From positions 1 through 16,110 of the forward strand of contig JAKAZF010000009.1 of NCBI GenBank assembly GCA_021826605.1: 16,110 bases of DNA, given 5' to 3'. Numbering within the stretch: the first letter of the stretch is position 1; each line of letters starts with the position of its first letter. Below are positions 1-8,759 of this stretch, piece by piece. Made by a program: the position numbers and the translations under genes. The notes under the pieces were generated by a model that was not told the origin of the DNA, searched no databases, and saw only the letters and a list, made by a program, of their open reading frames with translations. This DNA is from Planctomycetota bacterium (GTDB lineage: Bacteria; Planctomycetota; Phycisphaerae; WQYP01).

Positions 1-2
1 AT

Positions 3-944
3 CTACTGGATTATTCCGCCCTGATTAGTGAAACGGTCATGGAATTGCGCATGGCCCCGCGGCAGGAAAGATTGCAGCATCGTTTGTCGTTTGTTCTGGG
101 GATTGGGCCGGCGTCGGAGGTGCATAGTTACTTTGACTGGCTGGGCAATACGGTGCACACGTTTGCTATTAACAAGCTGCATCGGAGTGTTAAAATTTCG
201 GCCGTCAGTGTGGTGCAAACCTATGATCGTGACCGCCAGACTCTGCAATCCGCGGACATGTGGCCGCCCAGTGCGCCCACGGATCACAGTTTATTTGATA
301 TGCTGCGCCTGGATGCGCCGGTGGTGGATTGCCCGGCGTTAACGGAACTGACGGAGCAAATCAGGCCCGCCGGCCGTGAATCGCTGGCCCGCGTGGCATT
401 GAATATCATGGATAAGATTCATGCGGAATTTGTGTACGAAAAAGGCATCACCAGCGCTTCCAGTACCATAGCGGAAGTGCTGGAGCACCGGCGCGGCGTG
501 TGCCAGGATTTTACCCATTTAATGATCGGCCTGGCGCGTAAGCTGCACATTCCGGCGCGTTATGTCAGCGGTTTTATTCATGCCGGAAATCAGCAATTCC
601 GCGGAGCTGCGGAAACCCATGCCTGGTGTGAACTTTATTTTCCCACCACCGGCTGGATGGGCTACGACCCGACCAATAATTGTGAAGTCAAAGATAATTT
701 TGTAAAAATGGCCGTCGGGCGGAACTACATGGACGTTCCGCCGCATAAAGGCGTGTACCGTGGCAATGCCACTGAAACCATGAAAGTTGAGGTGCATACC
801 ATGGATTTACCCGAGATTTCCAGCAACCTGGTGGGCGAGCGGACGTCGTCATTGAATGTGCCGATTTTCGGCAACACCGGCCGGGGCGGCGTTGTGCCAT
901 GGATACTCGAGGAGCAGGTTCAACAGCAGCAGCAGCAGCAATAG
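3..944 (+). CDS. Transglutaminase-like cysteine protein, 5' partial
   Basis: This is a bacterial transglutaminase-like protein (COG1305 type, N-terminal beta domain plus papain-like core). The frame is open to the window edge and the first in-frame ATG (39) lies inside the N-terminal domain: the residues just before it, YSALISETV, belong to the family's usual start region. The true start is therefore upstream and the gene is partial. Counting from the ATG at 39, the catalytic triad is Cys155 (RRGVCQDF), His194 (ETHAW) and Asp210 (GYDPTN). There is no signal peptide in the visible part, although the true N-terminus is missing. The family includes amide-forming and amide-hydrolysing enzymes, and which applies here is unknown. 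The protein ends in seven consecutive glutamines. It is followed after 108 bases by a second transglutaminase gene, and the context suggests a shared amide/peptide-linkage pathway. Confidence 0.9.
   Translation, partial: LLDYSALISETVMELRMAPRQERLQHRLSFVLGIGPASEVHSYFDWLGNTVHTFAINKLHRSVKISAVSVVQTYDRDRQTLQSADMWPPSAPTDHSLFDMLRLDAPVVDCPALTELTEQIRPAGRESLARVALNIMDKIHAEFVYEKGITSASSTIAEVLEHRRGVCQDFTHLMIGLARKLHIPARYVSGFIHAGNQQFRGAAETHAWCELYFPTTGWMGYDPTNNCEVKDNFVKMAVGRNYMDVPPHKGVYRGNATETMKVEVHTMDLPEISSNLVGERTSSLNVPIFGNTGRGGVVPWILEEQVQQQQQQQ
921..941 (+). repeat. CAG microsatellite encoding a C-terminal Q7 tail
   Basis: Seven glutamine codons, CAA-(CAG)5-CAA, lie directly before the TAG stop of the first transglutaminase gene. 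A perfect trinucleotide run like this can change length by replication slippage without breaking the frame. Confidence 0.85.
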
Positions 945-975
945 CCGAATCACCAGAGGCCCGCTGTCAAAATGG

Positions 976-997
976 AACAGTAAATTCAAAAACTGTT
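976..997 (+). repeat. Small inverted repeat in the 108-base gap
   Basis: AACAGT (976-981) and ACTGTT (992-997) form 6-bp arms around a 10-base AT-rich loop, between the first two transglutaminase genes. No T-run follows, so it does not look like an intrinsic terminator. It could be a weak mRNA stem, an operator half-site pair, or chance. Confidence 0.3.
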
Positions 998-1052
998 GAT
1001 ATGCGGCCGGCATGAAATTCAATAATTGCAGTCGTCTGGGAGTTTCAAACGT

Positions 1053-4000
1053 ATGGCAATACTTGTCGCCCTGAACCATGTCACCCATTATCGCTATGAT
1101 CGCCCCGTTACCTTGTCGCCGCAGGTGGTGCGACTGCGCCCGGCACCGCACACCCGCACGCCGATTCGCAGTTATTCACTGCGGGTGCTGCCGGCGAAAC
1201 ACTTTGTCAATTGGCAACAGGACCCGTATGCCAATTATCAGGCGCGGCTGGTTTTTCCGGAGCTTACAAGGGAATTCCGCGTGGAAGTGGATTTGGTTGC
1301 GGAAATGACCGTGATCAACCCTTTTGATTTTTTCCTTGAACCGGATGCGGAAAACTATCCCTTCACGTACGACCCCGTGTTGCAACGCGAGCTGGGGCCG
1401 TACCTTGAAACCACGGAACCCGGTCCGCTGTTAAAAGATCTGCTGAAATCGTGCCAACGCAAAGGTCTGCGATGCCAGGATTTTCTGGTGGAAATAAATA
1501 CAAAAATTAACCATCTGCTTAAATATCTCATCCGGATGGAACCCGGGGTGCAAAGCGTGGAAGAGACGCTGGCGCTGCGGACTGGATCATGCCGGGATTT
1601 CGCGTGGTTGCTGGTGAATTTATTTCGGCATTGCGGTCTGGCGGCCCGGTTTGTTTCCGGCTATTTGATTCAATTAGCGGCTGATGTTAAATCTCTGGAT
1701 GGGCCGTCCGGTACGGAAATAGATTTCACCGATCTGCACGCGTGGGTGGAGGTGTTTCTTCCCGGCGCGGGTTGGGTGGGCCTGGATGCCACCAGTGGCT
1801 TATTTACCGGTGAAGGACATATTCCGCTGGCCTGCACGGCCGAGCCATCATCGGCAGCGCCCATTTCCGGAGCCGTTGATGACTGTGAGGCGGAATTTGA
1901 GTTCAGCATGTCCGTGCGGCGCGTGCGCGAAGATCCGCGCGTGACCAAGCCCTATACGGAAGAACAATGGAAAAGCATCGAATCAATGGGACATACCGTG
2001 GACGCTTTTCTGGAAAAGCACGACGTGCGTTTGACCATGGGAGGGGAACCCACGTTTGTCGCCACTGATCATGTCGATGCGCCGGAATGGAACACCACCG
2101 CACAGGGGCCGCACAAGCGGCAAATCGCCGGAGAGTTGATCAAGCGACTGCATGATCGCTTTGCTGCGGGCGGCTTGTTGCACTATGGCATAGGCAAATG
2201 GTATCCGGGAGAATCGCTGCCCCGCTGGGCTTTGGCGTCTTACTGGCGGAAAGATGGCCAGCCCATCTGGAATGATCCGAAACTGATTGCCGATCCTGAA
2301 GATCAGCATCAGCATACGGATGTTACCGCGCGGGATTTTTTGCAACGCCTGACCGATCGACTGGAGGGCGATGTTTCTTTTTCTCATGCCTGGGCGGGCT
2401 ATGAGGATGTGTGGTATTACCTGTGGAAGGAAAGGCGATTGCCGGTCAATGTTGATCCGCTTAAAAATAATCTTAAAAATCCGGAAGACCGCCTGCGACT
2501 GGCAAAGATATTTGAACAAGGGCTGGATAAGATTGTGGGATACGTTCTGCCATTGCGACCTATTGGCAGTCCGGGTGAGGGAATCTGGCAAACCGGTGCC
2601 TGGTTTCTGCGGCCGGAGCGGCTTTATTTAATTCCCGGCGATTCACCCATGGGGTTGCGGCTTGCCCTGGATTCCCTCCCCTGGGTGGCTGAGAGTCAGT
2701 ATCCGCACATTTACCAACGCGATCCGATGCAGGACGTATCGGAATTGCCTGAGGTGCATGACGGTCAGCAGTATCGACGCGGCGTGCCTGAACCCGAACG
2801 CCAGAGCCATTGGCGTGCCCAGCAGTGGAAGCTGGCGGAAGAAGGCACGGCTTCGGCGCTGGCTCAATACCGGGCGGGTTTATCAGAAAATCCTTCCCAG
2901 AAACCGGAACCGGGACAATCCGCACCGTATGTGGTGCGCACGGCCGTTTGTGTTGAGCCGCGCAATGGCACGCTGCATGTATTTATGCCGCCCATGCGAC
3001 ATATTGAAGATTATCTCGACCTGGTGGGGCGCATTGAAGAAACCGCGGCGGAACTCAAAACGCCTGTGGTTATCGAAGGCTATACGCCGCCGGATGATCC
3101 GCGCGTGGCCCACATAAAAGTAACGCCTGATCCGGGCGTTATTGAAGTCAATATTCACCCGGTGAAAACGTGGCAGGAGGCTGTCACCGTTACCACGGGT
3201 CTATATGAAGATGCCCATTTCTCCCGGCTGGGAACCGAGAAATTTATGCTGGACGGGCGGCACACGGGCACGGGCGGCGGAAATCATATTGTTATTGGGG
3301 GAGCGACGCCCGGCGATTCACCCTTTATACGCCGCCCGGATTTGCTTAAGAGCCTCGTGGCCTATTGGCATAATCATCCGGCGCTGTCGTATTTATTTTC
3401 CGGTTTGTGCATGGGTCCCACGAGTCAGGCTCCCCGTGCGGATGAGGGCCGTCCGGAAATGGTGTATGAACTGGAAATTGCCATGGACGAACTGCAGCGA
3501 CAGCAGGGCGTGAAGGCTGCGCCGTGGCTGGTGGATCGTATATTTCGGAATTTATTAATTGATTTAACCGGCAATACGCACCGGGCGGAATTCTGCATTG
3601 ACAAGTTGTATTCACCGGATTCCTCCAGCGGCCGGCTGGGGCTGGTGGAATTCCGCGGTTTTGAAATGCCACCCCATCCGCGAATGTCTCTGGCACAGCA
3701 ACTGCTTTTGCGTACGCTGATCGCCCGATTCTGGAAAACGCCTTACGATACGCCGCTGGTGCGCTGGGGCACGGAACTTCATGACCGATTCATGCTGCCG
3801 CATTATCTGGCGGATGATTTTGATGATGTACTGCGGGACACCGCCTTGGCGGGCTTTTCGCTGAAATCCGAGTGGTTTGCCCCGCACCTGGAGTTCCGCT
3901 TTCCGCTGTTGGGGGAAATAGAGTCCGTGGCAGCCGGCGGTATGAAGCTGGAGTTCAGGCAGGCCATGGAACCGTGGAATGTGCTGGGCGAGGAGCCTGG

Positions 4001-4448
4001 GGGAGGCGGCACGGTGCGTTACGTGGATTCATCGCTGCAGCGCCTTCAGATAAAAACATCGGGGATGATCAGCACGCGGCATACCATTGCAGTCAATGGC
4101 GTGTTGTTGCCGTTGAATGCAACGGGGCGTAACGGAGAGTTTATTGCGGCAGTGCGTTACCGGGCCTGGCAGCCCGGTGCGTGCCTGCATCCGACCATTG
4201 GGGTGCACACGCCGCTGGTTTTTGATGTGGTGGATACCTGGAATGATCAGGCGGTTGCAGGATGCAGCTATTATGTGTCACATCCGGGAGGGCGGTCGTT
4301 TGATCAATTTCCGGTCAACGCTTTTGAAGCCGAGTCGCGGCGGATGGCGCGATTTATTAAGATTGGTCATTCGCCAGGTGTCCTTCGACCGCGTAAGGTG
4401 GATCGCTCACTGGAGTTTCCATTGACACTGGACTTGCGGCGAGTTTAG
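1053..4448 (+). CDS. Transglutaminase / DUF2126 (GS-like amidoligase) fusion protein
   Basis: A 1131-residue two-part protein. Residues 1 to about 110 form the bacterial transglutaminase N-terminal domain (starting MAILVALNHVTHYRYDRP). The papain-like core follows, with Cys180 (TGSCRDF), His229 (DLHAW) and Asp245 (GLDATSG). From about residue 300 to the end is DUF2126 (Pfam 'putative amidoligase enzyme', a glutamine-synthetase-like COOH-NH2 ligase). Its visible motifs are GGEPTF (about 330-335), HTGTGGGNH (737-745), EFCIDK and EFRGFEMPPH (from 866). The length fits the family's usual 1100 or so residues. The ATG at 1053 is chosen over an in-frame TTG at 1026 because it gives the family N-terminus and has GGGAG at 1038-1042. 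The predicted job is an ATP-dependent amide or peptide bond on an unknown substrate, paired with the transglutaminase half as hydrolase or transferase. It is 52 bases from the next gene, so probably co-transcribed. Confidence 0.93.
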   Translation: MAILVALNHVTHYRYDRPVTLSPQVVRLRPAPHTRTPIRSYSLRVLPAKHFVNWQQDPYANYQARLVFPELTREFRVEVDLVAEMTVINPFDFFLEPDAENYPFTYDPVLQRELGPYLETTEPGPLLKDLLKSCQRKGLRCQDFLVEINTKINHLLKYLIRMEPGVQSVEETLALRTGSCRDFAWLLVNLFRHCGLAARFVSGYLIQLAADVKSLDGPSGTEIDFTDLHAWVEVFLPGAGWVGLDATSGLFTGEGHIPLACTAEPSSAAPISGAVDDCEAEFEFSMSVRRVREDPRVTKPYTEEQWKSIESMGHTVDAFLEKHDVRLTMGGEPTFVATDHVDAPEWNTTAQGPHKRQIAGELIKRLHDRFAAGGLLHYGIGKWYPGESLPRWALASYWRKDGQPIWNDPKLIADPEDQHQHTDVTARDFLQRLTDRLEGDVSFSHAWAGYEDVWYYLWKERRLPVNVDPLKNNLKNPEDRLRLAKIFEQGLDKIVGYVLPLRPIGSPGEGIWQTGAWFLRPERLYLIPGDSPMGLRLALDSLPWVAESQYPHIYQRDPMQDVSELPEVHDGQQYRRGVPEPERQSHWRAQQWKLAEEGTASALAQYRAGLSENPSQKPEPGQSAPYVVRTAVCVEPRNGTLHVFMPPMRHIEDYLDLVGRIEETAAELKTPVVIEGYTPPDDPRVAHIKVTPDPGVIEVNIHPVKTWQEAVTVTTGLYEDAHFSRLGTEKFMLDGRHTGTGGGNHIVIGGATPGDSPFIRRPDLLKSLVAYWHNHPALSYLFSGLCMGPTSQAPRADEGRPEMVYELEIAMDELQRQQGVKAAPWLVDRIFRNLLIDLTGNTHRAEFCIDKLYSPDSSSGRLGLVEFRGFEMPPHPRMSLAQQLLLRTLIARFWKTPYDTPLVRWGTELHDRFMLPHYLADDFDDVLRDTALAGFSLKSEWFAPHLEFRFPLLGEIESVAAGGMKLEFRQAMEPWNVLGEEPGGGGTVRYVDSSLQRLQIKTSGMISTRHTIAVNGVLLPLNATGRNGEFIAAVRYRAWQPGACLHPTIGVHTPLVFDVVDTWNDQAVAGCSYYVSHPGGRSFDQFPVNAFEAESRRMARFIKIGHSPGVLRPRKVDRSLEFPLTLDLRRV

Positions 4449-4500
4449 TAGCGGAAATGATTTAGAATAATCCGGACTATCATGTATAGTTGAAAGGTGT

Positions 4501-7068
4501 ATGACTCTTCAAGAACAACAGGCTGTCCTGCCGCGGCAATTGGTGGATACCGGATTGTATACATCGTACGCTCCTTCGCCGGGCCTGTATGATGAAATGC
4601 TCGATGCACAAGGGGCGGTGCGGCCGCACTGGCAGATGTTTTTTAATCTGCTGGACGACCTGGGGCCGGAAAAGCTGCACCATCGCTGGGAAACCGCCCG
4701 GCAGTTGATTCATGACAATGGCGTCACGTACAACGTCTACGGTGATCCGGCCGGTATGGACAGACCATGGCATCTGGATTCACTTCCCGTAGTATTTTCC
4801 GCCGCCCACTGGGCGGTTCTGGAAGCGGGAATTGCCCAGCGCGCCCGTTTGCTTGATGCCATACTGGATGATCTTTACGGCCCGCAACGCCTGCTGGCTG
4901 AAAAAATTATTCCACCCGAGCTGGTCTTTGGCCAGGGATTGTTCCTGCGGCCCCTGCACGGCGTGGCCGTTCCCGGAGCGCGGCGTCTGCATACCTACGC
5001 CGCGGATGTGGGCCGTGGTGCCGATGGACGCTTTGTCGTACTGACTGATCGCACTCAGGCCCCGTCGGGCGCGGGTTACACCCTGGAAAACCGCATGGTC
5101 ATCTCCCGGGCGCTGCCGGATGTGTTTCGGGATTGCCGGGTCAGCCGTCTGGCAACATTTTTTCGTCGGCTGCGCGAAACGCTTAAATCTCTGTCGAATC
5201 GGGAAAATCCGCGCATCGTGCTGTTGACGCCCGGGCCATACAACGAAACGTATTTTGAACATGCGTATCTGGCGCGGTACCTGGGTTACACGCTTGTGGA
5301 AGGGGCCGACCTGATCGTACGTGATAATTACGTTTATCTCAAAATGCTCGGTGGGTTAAAACGCGTGGACGTGATTTTTCGACGACAGGATGATGATTTT
5401 TGCGATCCGCTGGAATTGCGTGCCGATTCCGCCCTGGGGATTCCCGGCTTGGTGCAGGCGCTGTACTGCGGCAATGTAGCGGTGGCCAATGCCCTGGGAT
5501 CAGGATTGGCGGAATCTCCCGCCTTGATGATGTTTCTGCCGGCGATTTGTCGTCGCTTATTCAGCGAAGATTTACTGCTGCCGTCGGTGGACTCCTTCTG
5601 GTGCGGCAATGCCGAGGCACGAAAATATGTGCTGGATAATCTCCCGCAAATGGTCATTAAGCGAGCTTTCAGTTCCATTCAGGATAAGCCGGTATTCGCG
5701 GGAAAATTAAGCTGGGATGAGCTTGAAAAATTGCGAAACAGTATACTCGCGGGGCCGTCGCTTTTCGTCGGCGAACACTATGTTGCCTTATCCACGGCGC
5801 CGGTGCTGGTGGAAAACCGGGTGCAGCCGCGGCATCTGGTTTTGCGACTGCACGCCACCTCCGTGGATGACGGGTATTGTGTGATGCCGGGTGGGCTGGC
5901 CAGATTTTCCGGATCAGCGGATTCGATGATTGTGTCCATGCAGCGGGGTGGCGGTTCTAAAGATGCGTGGGTGCTGTCAGATGGTCCGGTTGATTCGTTC
6001 AGCTTTCTGCAGCCTCCGGGTCAGGCCGTGGTGTTTTCCCGCGCTCTGGGGGATTTGCCCAGTCGCGTGGCAGATAATTTATTCTGGCTGGGGCGGTATG
6101 AGGAACGGGCACAGGCCAACGCCCGCCTGGCCCGCGGCATTGTCACCCGCCTGATGGACCAGACTTTTGACGCATCCGCCGAGTTGCCCATTCTGTTCTC
6201 CGCCCTGGAAAAGCAGACCATGTATACGCAACCGGAAGGGCGGGAATTTTCCGCGGAAGCCCGACTCGTTGAAATCCTCATGCGTAACACGCACCCCAAC
6301 GGCTTTCCGGCGACGCTGCAATCCATTTATCGTATCGCGGCTCTGGTGCGGGATCGCATGTCGCTGGATATCTGGCGGATCATCAACCGTCTGGATGAGG
6401 ATTTCCCTCGGGCCGAAACGTTCGATCCGGCGTTGCTGGATATTTTGCCGGCTTTGGATCGGCTGATTATCACCTTTGCCGCGTTTGACGGCTTGACCAT
6501 GGAATCCATGACCCGTGGTTATGCGTGGCGGTTTTTGGATATTGGTCGTCGTCTGGAGCGCGTGCTGGCTACGCTGACACTGCTTTCCGAAACGCTGGTG
6601 CCCGTGGTGGATCGTGAAGGCCCGCTGCTGGAATCGGTTCTGGAAATTGCGGATTCTATTATTACCTATCGTCGCCGCTATACGACCAATCTTCAGGTGC
6701 CGCCGGTTTTAGATATGCTTTTAGCCGATGAAAGTAATCCACGCTCCGCCGCGTTTCAACTGGTGCGGTTACAGGAACATCTGGCATCTCTGGTTCCCGA
6801 CGGCACCGGGGTTGGTTTATCAGCTCCGGAACGCATCATCTTGCGATTACTTACGGATATTCGGCTGGCTGATCTTAATACTCTTGGCCGCAGCGATGAT
6901 ACCGATGATAATCGCCCCCGGGAACATCTGGATCGTCTGTTGAAAATATGGATGGATGAATTGCGGATGCTTTCGGATGTCATCAGCCGGGCGTATCTGG
7001 TGCATGTTTCCGAATCCCGGCAACTGGGTTTTCAATTATCAACGTCGGTGGCCGAACCGGCATCTTAG
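4501..7068 (+). CDS. Circularly permuted ATP-grasp / alpha-E fusion protein
   Basis: An 855-residue fusion of two parts that many bacteria encode as adjacent genes. Residues 1 to about 500 are a circularly permuted type-2 ATP-grasp domain (DUF404/DUF407), shown by GAGYTLENRMVISRALP, FRRQDDDFCDPLELR, the GNVAVANALGSG segment and VIKRAFSS with Lys387, a likely nucleotide contact. From about residue 515 (RALGDLPSRVADNLFWLGRY) to the end is the helical alpha-E domain (DUF403), with its LPSRVADNLFWLGRYEER start. ATP-grasp enzymes join carboxylates to amines through acyl-phosphates. Alpha-E is a helical partner domain of unknown function. The start is an ATG with AAAGG a few bases upstream. Together with the DUF2126 protein the operon carries two unrelated amidoligase folds plus three transglutaminase domains. 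I saw no Anbu-type proteasome-like peptidase gene, a partner reported beside such operons, within the window. Confidence 0.93.
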   Translation: MTLQEQQAVLPRQLVDTGLYTSYAPSPGLYDEMLDAQGAVRPHWQMFFNLLDDLGPEKLHHRWETARQLIHDNGVTYNVYGDPAGMDRPWHLDSLPVVFSAAHWAVLEAGIAQRARLLDAILDDLYGPQRLLAEKIIPPELVFGQGLFLRPLHGVAVPGARRLHTYAADVGRGADGRFVVLTDRTQAPSGAGYTLENRMVISRALPDVFRDCRVSRLATFFRRLRETLKSLSNRENPRIVLLTPGPYNETYFEHAYLARYLGYTLVEGADLIVRDNYVYLKMLGGLKRVDVIFRRQDDDFCDPLELRADSALGIPGLVQALYCGNVAVANALGSGLAESPALMMFLPAICRRLFSEDLLLPSVDSFWCGNAEARKYVLDNLPQMVIKRAFSSIQDKPVFAGKLSWDELEKLRNSILAGPSLFVGEHYVALSTAPVLVENRVQPRHLVLRLHATSVDDGYCVMPGGLARFSGSADSMIVSMQRGGGSKDAWVLSDGPVDSFSFLQPPGQAVVFSRALGDLPSRVADNLFWLGRYEERAQANARLARGIVTRLMDQTFDASAELPILFSALEKQTMYTQPEGREFSAEARLVEILMRNTHPNGFPATLQSIYRIAALVRDRMSLDIWRIINRLDEDFPRAETFDPALLDILPALDRLIITFAAFDGLTMESMTRGYAWRFLDIGRRLERVLATLTLLSETLVPVVDREGPLLESVLEIADSIITYRRRYTTNLQVPPVLDMLLADESNPRSAAFQLVRLQEHLASLVPDGTGVGLSAPERIILRLLTDIRLADLNTLGRSDDTDDNRPREHLDRLLKIWMDELRMLSDVISRAYLVHVSESRQLGFQLSTSVAEPAS

Positions 7069-7105
7069 TATTGGGGCGAACTACCGTACGTTCGGAAAAT
7101 GACCT

Positions 7106-7978
7106 ATGCCTGTATATAAAGTAAAACATATCACACGTTACCGTTATCAGCAGCCGGTTACCATTTGTCATCACGTGGCACATCTGTTGCCGCGGGAGGC
7201 CGCACGGCATATCTGGAATTTTTCGGATCTGGAAATTTCTCCCGCAGCCATGCGTACGGATCGGTTGGACTATTTCGGCAATCGGCAGACCTTCTTCAGC
7301 ATTCAGGAGCCGCACCGCGAACTGCTGGTGACTTCCCGGGGCGAAGTTGAAATAACCTCTCCCTCAACCGGACTGCTTTTTTCCAATCCGCCATGGGAGC
7401 AGGCCAGGGCTAGTCTTTTTACCACTGATTTTCCGGATTTCGGGCGGGTGGTGCAGTTTACCTTTGAATCAACAAAAATTATGCCAACCAGCGAAGCGGC
7501 ACCGTATGCCGCCGAATCTTTTCTGCCCGATCGTCCGATTGTTGAAGCATTGGAAGACCTGATGCACCGGATTTATCGGGATTTTAAGTTTGATTCTACG
7601 GCCACTACCGTCAGCACGAGCGTGGCGGACATCTTCCGACACCGCAAAGGTGTATGCCAGGATTTTGCGCATCTGGGTATTGCGTGCCTGCGAGCCATGG
7701 GATTTGCCGCCCGTTACGTTTCCGGTTACCTGCTGACGCTGCCTCCGCCGGGCCGACCGCGCCTGATTGGTGCCGATGCCTCGCACGCATGGTTCAGCGC
7801 TTACGTGCCTGAGCTGGGCTGGCTGGATTTTGACCCCACCAATGATATGATCCCTGCTGATCGCCACATTACCATTGCGTATGGGCGCGATTTTTCCGAT
7901 GTTTCACCCTTGCGGGGCGTGATTCTTGGAGGGGGTAAGCATACGATGCACGTATCGGTTGATGTGGCTCCGGAGTAA
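7106..7978 (+). CDS. Transglutaminase-like cysteine protein
   Basis: A complete 290-residue transglutaminase-like protein, the third transglutaminase domain of the operon. The N-terminal domain begins MPVYKVKHITRYRYQQPVT. The papain-like core has Cys184 (RKGVCQDF), His227 (SHAWF) and Asp243 (FDPTND), so the triad is complete. The core motif order and the tail (GRDFSDVSPLRGVILGG) match the stand-alone COG1305 proteins found with ATP-grasp/alpha-E genes. The start is ATG at 7106 with a modest GGAAAA about 8 bases upstream, 37 bases after the ATP-grasp gene. No signal peptide is visible, suggesting cytoplasmic action beside the ligases. It lacks the glutamine tail of the first gene and is clearly diverged from it, so this is not a recent duplication. 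Hydrolase and transferase activity cannot be told apart from sequence. Confidence 0.93.
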   Translation: MPVYKVKHITRYRYQQPVTICHHVAHLLPREAARHIWNFSDLEISPAAMRTDRLDYFGNRQTFFSIQEPHRELLVTSRGEVEITSPSTGLLFSNPPWEQARASLFTTDFPDFGRVVQFTFESTKIMPTSEAAPYAAESFLPDRPIVEALEDLMHRIYRDFKFDSTATTVSTSVADIFRHRKGVCQDFAHLGIACLRAMGFAARYVSGYLLTLPPPGRPRLIGADASHAWFSAYVPELGWLDFDPTNDMIPADRHITIAYGRDFSDVSPLRGVILGGGKHTMHVSVDVAPE

Positions 7979-7981
7979 GGA
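7977..7981 (+). promoter_or_regulatory. Ribosome binding site of the SRAP gene, overlapping the upstream stop
   Basis: AAGGA begins within the TAA stop (7976-7978) of the transglutaminase gene and lies 7 bases before the ATG at 7989. It fixes the SRAP start at Met-Cys and implies translational coupling to the upstream operon. Confidence 0.7.
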
Positions 7982-7988
7982 CAGAACC

Positions 7989-8660
7989 ATGTGCGGACGC
8001 TTCACACTGGCCAATCCTGCGGCCGCATTTAATGCCATGCCCTGGCTGACGGATGTGCCAAAAAGTCTGCCCCGGTACAACATTTCGCCCGGCCAGCAGA
8101 CGTTTATGATCTGTGACAAATCCGGGTTGGTGGTTCGGTCGGGGCAGTGGGGATTTATCCGGAAAGGGGCCGGCTCAACACGCGATTTGCTGATAAACGC
8201 CCGTTCGGAAAAGGTGCTGGAAACGCCCAGTTTTTCCGAATCTTTTCGACGGCGGCGCTGTGTGATTCCCGCAGATGGGTTTTATGAATGGCGAAAAACG
8301 GCAAGCGTTTCGGTCCCGCATCTTTTTCAACTCACATCCGGCGGCCCATTTTGTCTGGCGGGACTGTATGACCGCTTCGGCGATGAACTGAATTTTGTCA
8401 TTCTTACCACAGCCGCCAATGCGCTGGTTAAGCCGGTACATGCACGTATGCCGGTTCTGCTGCACGTGGCCCAAGCCATGGCCTATATTTCCGCACCGCC
8501 GGAGGCTCCGGAAACCCGCCGTTTTTTCCAGCCTTTTGCCACCGAAGAGATGCGTTCCCATCGGGTAAGCAACCTGGTAAACCGCGTTGAAAATGATACG
8601 GTCGCGTGCATTCAGGCGTACACCCCACCAACTGCGGCGCAGGGTCACTTATTTTCATAG
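7989..8660 (+). CDS. SRAP-domain protein (SOS response-associated peptidase, HMCES/YedK family)
   Basis: A 223-residue SRAP protein. The family forms a thiazolidine DNA-protein crosslink with abasic sites in single-stranded DNA through its N-terminal Cys2, exposed after Met removal, and so shields them from cleavage. The sequence starts MCGRFTLANP. Other expected active-site residues are Asn70 (LINARSEK), Glu100 (GFYEW) and His151 (KPVHARMPVLL). A longer in-frame start at 7926 would bury the essential cysteine and can be excluded. The length is normal for bacterial members. The gene lies 10 bases after the transglutaminase gene, with its Shine-Dalgarno inside that gene's stop, so it is probably translated from the amidoligase operon mRNA. 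No LexA-type operator is visible directly in front of it, so SOS control is not indicated here. Confidence 0.94.
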   Translation: MCGRFTLANPAAAFNAMPWLTDVPKSLPRYNISPGQQTFMICDKSGLVVRSGQWGFIRKGAGSTRDLLINARSEKVLETPSFSESFRRRRCVIPADGFYEWRKTASVSVPHLFQLTSGGPFCLAGLYDRFGDELNFVILTTAANALVKPVHARMPVLLHVAQAMAYISAPPEAPETRRFFQPFATEEMRSHRVSNLVNRVENDTVACIQAYTPPTAAQGHLFS

Positions 8661-8701
8661 AGCGCTTTTTAGACGCTCCCTTGCCATTATTTACCGTGCC
8701 A

Positions 8702-8731
8702 TCGACGCTATCCATCATCGTGGGGTATAAT
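8702..8731 (+). promoter_or_regulatory. Sigma-70-type promoter for the pterin dehydratase operon
   Basis: A perfect TATAAT (8726-8731) lies 18 bases after TCGACG (8702-8707), which matches TTGACA at four of six positions. It sits in the 99-base gap after the SRAP gene and would start transcription around 8738, giving a leader of about 20 bases that carries the AAGGA (8746-8750) of the next gene. Confidence 0.6.
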
Positions 8732-8759
8732 ACTGAAGGCAGAAAAAGGAACGCAGACT

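Noticed and set aside
996..1026. Possible internal promoter TTGATA / AATAAT before the second transglutaminase gene
   Set aside because: The spacer is 19 bases and the region is AT-rich, so a match of this quality is easily random. Operon read-through is enough to explain expression.
1026..1052. TTG start extending the transglutaminase/DUF2126 gene by nine residues
   Set aside because: The family begins at the MAILVALNHVTHYRYD segment and GGGAG is positioned for the ATG at 1053.
1983..2591. Long open frame on the reverse strand inside the DUF2126 fusion gene
   Set aside because: It lies wholly antisense to a gene with clear family motifs, its translation resembles nothing recognisable, and it has no start signals. 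Other overlapping frames across the window were dismissed for the same reason.
4461..4490. TTTAGA / TATAGT promoter-like pair before the ATP-grasp gene
   Set aside because: Transcription would begin at the start codon itself and leave out the AAAGG ribosome binding site.
8660..8678. Hairpin GAGCG/CGCTC after the SRAP gene as a terminator
   Set aside because: The stem is only 5 bp with a 9-base loop and no T-run follows it; the T-run is inside the loop.
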